A stretch of 10,943 nt of DNA from Candidatus Zixiibacteriota bacterium (lineage in GTDB: Bacteria > Zixibacteria > MSB-5A5 > GN15 > PGXB01), in assembly GCA_030642025.1 (NCBI GenBank), contig DAOWOO010000019.1:1-10943 (forward strand), read 5' to 3'. Numbering within the stretch: the first letter of the stretch is position 1; the number at the start of each line of letters is the position of its first letter. The position numbers and the translations under genes are program-made. The notes beneath the pieces were generated by a model that worked only from the letters and a program-made list of their open reading frames with translations, had not been told where the DNA came from and searched no databases. Positions 5,898 to 10,943 of the stretch are shown here, one piece after another.

Positions 5898-7853
5898 CTA
5901 ATGTTCATACTTAACCTGACGGTGTCCGTCGGTAGCCGCCGCATTACCCGGGTCGCATTTGAGGACTTTCAGGTACCAGTTATCCGCTGCCTCGAAATCC
6001 TTAACCGCCTGTTCTTTCTGCCTGGCACCGACACGTTCAACCGCTCGGAAATGATAAGTCTGGGCCGTCCACAGCATCATATCTATATCATCGCACTCCG
6101 AACCGCCCTTATTGGCGGCGCAGGTGCGGGCCTGTTTAAGAAACTTCAACGACTTCGTGTAATTGCTGGGACAAATACCACCGAAATAGGCATAACCCAG
6201 TGCCTTCATGGCATCACAGTCATCGGGAACCAACTCCAGCACCTTTTCATATTGGGCAACCCCGTTAGCGCAGTCGCTGAGCTGGTACAAGTATGTTGAC
6301 GCCAGCATACTGCGGGCTTTCAATGCCGTCTTGCGATTCTTTTCATTGGCGTATATTTCATCCCAGAAATCGACATCGATCTTTTTCAGATATTCAACGG
6401 CCAGTTGAAGAAGATCGACACCTTCCAGTGGATCGGGTCCCGGTTCTACAACAATATCTTCTTCATCGTCAAGACCGAGATCATCATCCTCGACCATGGC
6501 CAGACCGCCTTTTTCCTCCAGGTATTTGGCTGCGGTAGCGGCATTATAATAAATAAACCAGTACCGCGAATCGACACCCAGGGCGATTCGTTTCATGTAA
6601 TATATCAGGGCGTTACGGTAATCCCCTGTTAATGTATAAGCCACCGCTGTTCCATAAAGCAGTCGCTCCTGCGTGGAATCAAAAGCGAGTGAGCGCTCAA
6701 AGTAGTTAATCGTATTATAATGGTCCTTCTTGGCTTGATAACATTCACCCATCCGGCGGAACAGTTCCTTGTCACTTACCGCTGAATTAAAATCGGGATC
6801 CTGCTGTTCAACCCATTCGGTATGCTTGCGATAATAGACCAGCGCCGAATCATACTCCTGAATTCCTTGGAATGAACGGCCGTAGTAGAAATAAATATCC
6901 TTCGGCTCGACCGGTATGGCCAGTACGGTCGCGAAATTTTTATTGGCATCTTCATAACCATGAAGCACTAAGTAAGCCATCCCGGATTCATAGTAGGCAC
7001 GCCCGGTGACACTGTCGGCCTTCCCGTCGGACAATTCAATAAATTTCTTATATGATCCGATGGCCTCAATATAACGCTGTTTGATTTCCTCGGGAGAGTT
7101 GCTGGAACGGGCAGCCATGTAATATATACTTCCGGTGCGCAGCCAGGCTTCAATATGAGTGGAATCCTTACGCAACACGGTCATGAGCTTTTCAAGGGCG
7201 CAATTGTAGTCTCTCAACTCCAGACAGGCTTCAGCCCAGCGGAAATAAATATCCAGCGAGGCAGTATCCAGTTCAAGAGCCTTTTCATATTCTGATGCGG
7301 CAAGAGTGTAAACCTTACTCTTAAAATTGGCGTCGCCGAGATTGATATGATATTCAGCGATTTTCTCGTCCTGTAAAATCGCCTGGCGGATTTCGGTATC
7401 GGCTTCATTGTACATCCCTTTGGCGATATAAACCAGCCCCATTCCGTTATGGAATTCGCCTTTCATTTTTTTGGATTTTTTCAGGCCGATCTTGATATTT
7501 TTCTCGGCTTCGTCAATCTTTCCCAGCCTTAACTGAACTTTACTGAGAGCATATAAACCAGAGTAAAATTTCTTATTCTTTTTAAGAGCCGTCTGAAACT
7601 GTTCTTCGGCCTCGGCATACTTTTTCTGCTTGACGAAAATCTGTCCCAGCACATAGTAGTTGTATTCATAGCTGGGATCGAGCTTGATATCCTTTTCCAA
7701 TAGATCAATCGCCAGAGTAGTATCTCCCGCCGTTAATGCCTCGGCGATCTCCTGTTTAACTTCCTGTGATAAAAGAACCGCCGGGGCCAGAAAAACCAAA
7801 AGCACAATCGGCGCAATCAGTCTGCGATATGTTAAGTCGTCGAGAAGTTTCAA
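5898..7853 (-). CDS. Exported tetratricopeptide-repeat protein of the TonB operon
   Basis: This is a 651-residue protein with a signal peptide (positive start, hydrophobic 12-28, likely cut after about LSQ at 30), so it should be periplasmic or attached to a membrane face. From about 35 to 440 it is a run of TPR-like helical pairs (for example 65-92, 134-161, 166-195, 201-229, 321-342, 365-391, 399-421). An acidic insert (453-479: EDDDLGLDDEED and following) is followed by more TPRs up to 640. The last 125 residues contain six cysteines (528, 546, 561, 578, 587, 633). The start is TTG (7851-7853), with AAAGAGGTG five bases upstream; no other start would keep the signal peptide. TPR proteins are scaffolds, and some TonB systems use a periplasmic TPR partner (TtpC in Vibrio is the one I recall). 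It is the first gene of the operon and is likely such an adaptor. Confidence 0.88.
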   Translation of the reverse strand: MKLLDDLTYRRLIAPIVLLVFLAPAVLLSQEVKQEIAEALTAGDTTLAIDLLEKDIKLDPSYEYNYYVLGQIFVKQKKYAEAEEQFQTALKKNKKFYSGLYALSKVQLRLGKIDEAEKNIKIGLKKSKKMKGEFHNGMGLVYIAKGMYNEADTEIRQAILQDEKIAEYHINLGDANFKSKVYTLAASEYEKALELDTASLDIYFRWAEACLELRDYNCALEKLMTVLRKDSTHIEAWLRTGSIYYMAARSSNSPEEIKQRYIEAIGSYKKFIELSDGKADSVTGRAYYESGMAYLVLHGYEDANKNFATVLAIPVEPKDIYFYYGRSFQGIQEYDSALVYYRKHTEWVEQQDPDFNSAVSDKELFRRMGECYQAKKDHYNTINYFERSLAFDSTQERLLYGTAVAYTLTGDYRNALIYYMKRIALGVDSRYWFIYYNAATAAKYLEEKGGLAMVEDDDLGLDDEEDIVVEPGPDPLEGVDLLQLAVEYLKKIDVDFWDEIYANEKNRKTALKARSMLASTYLYQLSDCANGVAQYEKVLELVPDDCDAMKALGYAYFGGICPSNYTKSLKFLKQARTCAANKGGSECDDIDMMLWTAQTYHFRAVERVGARQKEQAVKDFEAADNWYLKVLKCDPGNAAATDGHRQVKYEH

Positions 7854-7889
7854 TTTTACACCTCTTTCGGTACAAAAAGTTAATCTGCT

Positions 7890-7917
7890 ATAATACTTTA
7901 AAACACCTATTTGTCAA
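7890..7917 (-). promoter_or_regulatory. Sigma70-type promoter of the TPR-exbB-exbD-tonB operon
   Basis: On the minus strand a perfect TTGACA (7912-7917) is followed by a 16-base spacer and TATTAT (7890-7895, five of six). The predicted start near 7883 gives a 30-base leader with a ribosome site before the TTG start at 7853. The -35 overlaps the TGA stop (7914-7916) of the preceding small membrane-protein gene, so that gene ends inside this promoter. No operator-like palindrome such as a Fur box is evident around it. Confidence 0.72.
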
Positions 7918-8147
7918 GTGATTTTGTCCCGATCCGATGGAGGATCGATCAACGATTCGCGGCGCTTTCCATAGCGCCCGAAAAAGTATTTTAAACGCCA
8001 GAGGAAATATACGACAAGAAGCGCACCGACTATCAGACGCCCCCCTCCCGAAAACGGTAAAGGGAGAAAAATCAACACATAAAAACCGGCCACCAGCACA
8101 ATCACAGCGGACAAAAGATTAACAATTCCTACCGGACGCGAGTTCAT
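7914..8147 (-). CDS. Small two-helix membrane protein, function unknown
   Basis: This 77-residue protein has hydrophobic segments at about 8-30 and 36-57 joined by a tight LPFSGGG turn, then a basic patch (RLKYFFGRYGKRR, 51-63) and a polar acidic tail. The positive-inside rule would put the C-terminus in the cytoplasm and make the protein a helical hairpin. The ATG (8145-8147) follows AAGGAAGG with a short spacer. Its stop overlaps the -35 of the next promoter, so it may be read through into the TonB operon or be separate. I do not recognise the family. Confidence 0.68.
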   Translation of the reverse strand: MNSRPVGIVNLLSAVIVLVAGFYVLIFLPLPFSGGGRLIVGALLVVYFLWRLKYFFGRYGKRRESLIDPPSDRDKIT

Positions 8148-8412
8148 ATTACCTTCCTTACATTATAAAATACTCTATAAGTTATACAACCTGCATCATT
8201 GATTCTTCCGTTAAGTGGCGACATTTAACTATTATCACAACAATTATCGTGCCGCAGTATTACCCCTGATTAGTGACATTATCTCTTGCAACAACATAAG
8301 TTACGATTTTTTCAGTTTCTATGATAGCGGCTATGACATTATTTCGCAAACTCTGCGCCTAAAAATGGAACGTCGCCACTGAAAAAGACATAAGGCCTTG
8401 CATAACATAAAG
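8148..8412. other. Intergenic region with small repeats
   Basis: These 265 AT-rich bases hold no gene I can support. AGTGGCGAC (8214-8222) and its complement GTCGCCACT (8372-8380) form a 9-base inverted repeat enclosing about 150 bases. TGACATTAT occurs at 8274-8282 and again at 8334-8342, exactly 60 bases apart. A weak AT hairpin (ATAAC/GTTAT) overlaps the end of the upstream gene without a T-run, so I do not call a terminator. The region could form a long stem or be a degraded small mobile element. Confidence 0.45.
8162..8189 (-). promoter_or_regulatory. Possible promoter of the two-helix membrane protein
   Basis: A perfect -10 TATAAT lies at 8162-8167 on the minus strand. The -35 sixteen bases upstream is poor (TTGTAT, three of six). 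Transcription would start near 8155, leaving a very short leader that barely contains the ribosome site. Position and -10 are suggestive only. Confidence 0.35.
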
Positions 8413-9564
8413 TTATTTTATCTTTTGGGGTTGAGCTTCGGGCGACAACCATTTGGCATAAATTCGTATATTATTACTACTCAAGCGGTTTATTGCAAGT
8501 TTTCCATGAAATACTAACGGCCGACCATCAATGTCCCGAGCCGGCAAAAACCGCAGATAGGGAAAAAACTCCTTTAATTCCATATTGAGTTTTTCATTTG
8601 AAAAATTATTGAAAAGTCTATGGCTGACAATCGCACCGGCTGTGTCAATAGTAACTTCAACCATTAAAGTATCCCACAGGGTAAGACCTTTGCCATAATA
8701 GAACAATCCGCCGGGAATATTTAACGGGATTGAGGGATTAACTACAGAATCGAGATATAGTCTATCTTCTATTCTTATATAGCCAAACGGGAAATTTGAG
8801 ACTGAACTCCCTGTCGGCGGCCAGGGTTTTGTCGGATAAACGATATTGTTAAAAAACCGAAAAATCAGGTATAGTATTGATTTTTCATGTCGGCCGTTGT
8901 ACACCGCAGGGGAAAATTCGGCAAAGTCGATTGCAGTCCCGACTTTGGCTGACAGACCGGAATCGGTTTCAAGCAGCGTTTTTACATCAGCCGGATTTCC
9001 GGCGCTGTCAAGCGTAATTTCAAATATGGTATAGTTATAATCTCCGGCCGCCTCGCTTTTTGGCAAATAGCAGAAATATGACGGGAAAGACTTTAAGGCC
9101 GGAGGCTCAAAGCCGTTTTGCCGAAGGGCCTTATAAATCAGGTCTCTGTCATGTTTTCCCTTCAGCTTACTATATGGCAATTCATACATCACCCGCCTGC
9201 CGGAAAACCGTGTATAGAATAACAGCCTCATCGGATAAACAAATGATGTGCATTTGCCGTCAATTCTCGCCGGTGTAAACTGCAAACATTTCAACGATCT
9301 TCGAATAGCCCAAATATATCTCACACGTCTGACAGAGTCAATATACATCGAATCGACCGTGCCGAAATCGGAAAGGTACAGGTTAATATCAAAATAGATC
9401 GGTGACGACGCGAACAGAATAGTGTCTTCCGGCTCGATCCAGCGGTCTCCCTCGCCGATCATGACAGGGAATTCTACCCCCATAACAGAAAAGCCGCCGG
9501 TATCGGCCGCGGCATGGCCGGTGAATAATATTAACTGAATTGTAAAAATGAGTACCGCTCGCAT
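8413..9564 (-). CDS. Exported protein with three diverged TonB C-terminal-like domains
   Basis: I chose ATG 9562-9564, which gives 383 residues beginning with a clean signal peptide (MRAVLIFTIQLILF...HAAA). The same frame extends to an ATG at 9628-9630 that overlaps the upstream stop (ATGA) but adds 22 hydrophilic residues and has no clear ribosome site. Numbered from that longer start, three repeats show the TonB-C pattern of a strand, Asp-x-Gly turn, helix, then F-x-PA and a Gly turn: 78-139 (DFG 88-90, FTPA 118-121, DG 124-125), 200-259 (DSAG 208-211, FSPA 239-242, NG 245-246) and 322-382 (DTAG 329-332, FLPA 361-364, DG 368-369). The true TonB in this window has the equivalent VDKDG, YKPA and NGRP. 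There is no membrane anchor apart from the signal peptide and no linker. It probably acts in the periplasm or outer-membrane face as a binding or structural protein. The repeat reading is solid by eye, but the role is unknown. Confidence 0.75.
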   Translation of the reverse strand: MRAVLIFTIQLILFTGHAAADTGGFSVMGVEFPVMIGEGDRWIEPEDTILFASSPIYFDINLYLSDFGTVDSMYIDSVRRVRYIWAIRRSLKCLQFTPARIDGKCTSFVYPMRLLFYTRFSGRRVMYELPYSKLKGKHDRDLIYKALRQNGFEPPALKSFPSYFCYLPKSEAAGDYNYTIFEITLDSAGNPADVKTLLETDSGLSAKVGTAIDFAEFSPAVYNGRHEKSILYLIFRFFNNIVYPTKPWPPTGSSVSNFPFGYIRIEDRLYLDSVVNPSIPLNIPGGLFYYGKGLTLWDTLMVEVTIDTAGAIVSHRLFNNFSNEKLNMELKEFFPYLRFLPARDIDGRPLVFHGKLAINRLSSNNIRIYAKWLSPEAQPQKIK

Positions 9565-9570
9565 CACCGA

Positions 9571-9599
9571 ATTATAAATTGAGTATTTTATATTGTCAA
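9571..9599 (-). promoter_or_regulatory. Perfect consensus sigma70 promoter, likely leaderless transcript
   Basis: Minus strand: TTGACA (9594-9599), a 17-base spacer, then TATAAT (9571-9576), all twelve positions matching consensus. The seventh base after the -10 is 9564, the A of the ATG that opens the signal peptide. The mRNA would therefore begin at the start codon with no leader and no ribosome site, which fits the absence of a usable one there. The promoter lies inside the alternative 5' extension of the gene, supporting the internal start. Confidence 0.72.
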
Positions 9600-9626
9600 C
9601 CATGCCGCCCTGTTTTACCCGATAAC

Positions 9627-10943
9627 TCATCCGGAGTTCCGCATCCGGCGGCCGCGCAGAACAGTCTGGATATCCTTACGGTCAACGATAAAATACCCCG
9701 CCCCCAGCGAAATAGCGACTACCAGAACTACAGCCGCAAAAAAGATGGCCCAGCCATTTATAACGACCAGCTTTTGAATAGTATAAGAAACACCCGATGA
9801 TACCGCCAGCGCCAGGACAATCGAAATAATGGTGGTCCTGTAAAATTCGCTCAATCTGAATCCAAGCAAAGATTGCACGATTCTCGGCATAACCAGAAGA
9901 TATAGAAATATCTGTGGTATTACTGTTCCAAGGGCGACCCCGTAAATACCATAATGCCGGAGCAGTAACAGGCTCAGACCGAGATTGAGTATTCCCTCGG
10001 CAATTATCAGGTAAAGGATATTTTTATGTTCTTCAATGCCATAAAGCACCGAGTTGGCTATAGATTGCGGCAGGTACAGGGCCGCCGGCAGGACCAGAAT
10101 TTTTAGAATCATCGCCGTCTGCTCATATCCCGGACCGAGCCAGAGATTGATAAAATCATCGGCCAGAAATATAGTTGTTCCGCCGATGATAAAAGTAACG
10201 TAATAAAGATACCTGGTTCCCCGGCAGTAAATATATGTGATATTCTCCCGACGACCGAGAGCGTCGTAATGGCTAATCACCGGCCTCAGTGGAAAGGCAA
10301 CGGATAGGATGAGATTCCGAAAGTATATTATTATACTCCCGGCAATGGCATATTTGGCCACGGCGGAGGTATCGAAAAAGTAGCCGATTAGAACATTATC
10401 GGTATTGGCAATCAGAAGCCAGGCGATTGAGATAAAAAAGCCGACACGCCCATAGTTGTACAGCATCCGCAATGTCTCACGGTTAAGGAAGCGAAAGCCG
10501 AGCTTGATCTCAGGGAAAAGCCTTTTCAAAGCCGCCGCCCCGATCGCCTGTCGTAAAAGGCTGAATCCCAAAAATGACAGAGACATAGCCACGATCCCAT
10601 AGCCGTTCATCAAGAGTATGACAATAGTGACATTGCGGGCTATATCCTCGGCGATTAAAAGCCCGTTGACGACATCATACCGGTGAAACGCCCCCAGCGA
10701 ATCGGCCCAGCTTGACATAATGAAATTAACGGCCACGTTGGCGCCGATTATCAAAAGCACCAGTTGCGCCTGACTTAATATTTCAGGTGAGATATTGAAT
10801 TTATCCAGCACCAGAAAAGAAAGTATCAATGTAGCCCCGATTGTGGCGATACCGATAAGCGAATAAACCGCAAACCCGGAATTCAAAATTGAGTTGTTTT
10901 TATTGTAATCCTTCAGACGGAGATTTTTTGAAAAAAAGCGCAC
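9627..10943 (-). CDS. Polysaccharide flippase (Wzx/MATE-like), N-terminus cut by window edge
   Basis: The frame is open to the right edge, with 438 residues visible. The GTG at the edge is probably an internal Val codon because the first residues (RFFSKNLRLKDYNKNNS) look like a loop between helices. About eleven or twelve hydrophobic helices can be counted, including 24-46, 60-80, 104-124, 168-190, 197-220, 247-267 and 278-300, and later pairs to residue 425. The charged and aromatic loops (for example YNYGRVGFF at 162-170 and TDNVLIGYFFDTSAVAKYAIA at 181-201) are typical of the polysaccharide-biosynthesis (Wzx, MurJ/MATE superfamily) transporters. These flip lipid-linked sugar units across the inner membrane. 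The usual family size is 430-500, so roughly 40-80 residues are missing. The stop overlaps the extended start of the following gene by four bases. It is probably part of an exopolysaccharide or O-antigen locus lying to the right. Confidence 0.85.
   Translation of the reverse strand: MRFFSKNLRLKDYNKNNSILNSGFAVYSLIGIATIGATLILSFLVLDKFNISPEILSQAQLVLLIIGANVAVNFIMSSWADSLGAFHRYDVVNGLLIAEDIARNVTIVILLMNGYGIVAMSLSFLGFSLLRQAIGAAALKRLFPEIKLGFRFLNRETLRMLYNYGRVGFFISIAWLLIANTDNVLIGYFFDTSAVAKYAIAGSIIIYFRNLILSVAFPLRPVISHYDALGRRENITYIYCRGTRYLYYVTFIIGGTTIFLADDFINLWLGPGYEQTAMILKILVLPAALYLPQSIANSVLYGIEEHKNILYLIIAEGILNLGLSLLLLRHYGIYGVALGTVIPQIFLYLLVMPRIVQSLLGFRLSEFYRTTIISIVLALAVSSGVSYTIQKLVVINGWAIFFAAVVLVVAISLGAGYFIVDRKDIQTVLRGRRMRNSG

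Noticed and set aside
8390..8420. Possible terminator after the triple TonB-C gene
   Set aside because: The ATAAC/GTTAT stem is only five AT-rich pairs and the AAGGCCTT palindrome has no loop; no T-run follows at the right distance.
10941..10943. GTG at the right edge as the true start of the flippase
   Set aside because: No upstream sequence is visible for a ribosome site, and the first residues resemble a loop after missing helices, so the gene most likely continues beyond the window.
1..10943. CRISPR arrays, tRNA, rRNA, insertion sequences
   Set aside because: I saw no regularly spaced repeats, no tRNA or rRNA-like segments and no transposase-like protein on either strand.

Overview
The window reads as chromosomal DNA of a Gram-negative bacterium with moderate GC. 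Every gene I can support lies on the minus strand. A TonB-ExbB-ExbD system, a Wzx-like flippase and several exported proteins imply two membranes. An operator-like palindrome at 1460-1475 matches the LexA site I recall for Fibrobacter (TGCNCN4GTGCA). This hints at the Fibrobacteres-Chlorobi-Bacteroidetes group or a related candidate phylum such as Zixibacteria, but the placement is a guess and not a measurement.

Reading the minus strand from right to left: (a) 10943-9627 is the C-terminal part of a polysaccharide/lipid-carrier flippase cut by the window edge. (b) 9564-8413 is an exported protein made of three diverged TonB C-terminal-like repeats, with a perfect consensus promoter placed so that the mRNA should be leaderless. 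(c) 8412-8148 is a non-coding gap with small repeats. (d) 8147-7914 is a two-helix membrane miniprotein. (e) 7853-1739 is a tight operon: exported TPR protein, multi-pass membrane protein with an acidic Ala-rich linker, ExbB/TolQ proton channel, two different ExbD proteins, TonB, and a shortened TonB paralog that has lost its C-terminal domain. A strong promoter at 7890-7917 drives it. (f) 1416-1 is a second operon: a 67-residue zinc-ribbon protein resembling the cysteine-rich tail of class II ribonucleotide reductase, then a Ski2/Hel308-like DNA helicase cut by the left edge. Its promoter (1454-1482) carries the LexA-like palindrome inside the spacer.

The two operons suggest two stories. The TonB operon looks like a self-contained energy-transducing machine: ExbB and a possible ExbD heterodimer harvest proton flow, TonB spans the periplasm, and the TPR protein may be a periplasmic adaptor. 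No outer-membrane receptor is present, so the cargo is unknown. The 1416-1 operon looks like a DNA-damage-inducible repair unit that pairs a helicase with an orphan RNR-tail-like zinc ribbon. That pairing and the triple TonB-C protein are the most unusual things here.
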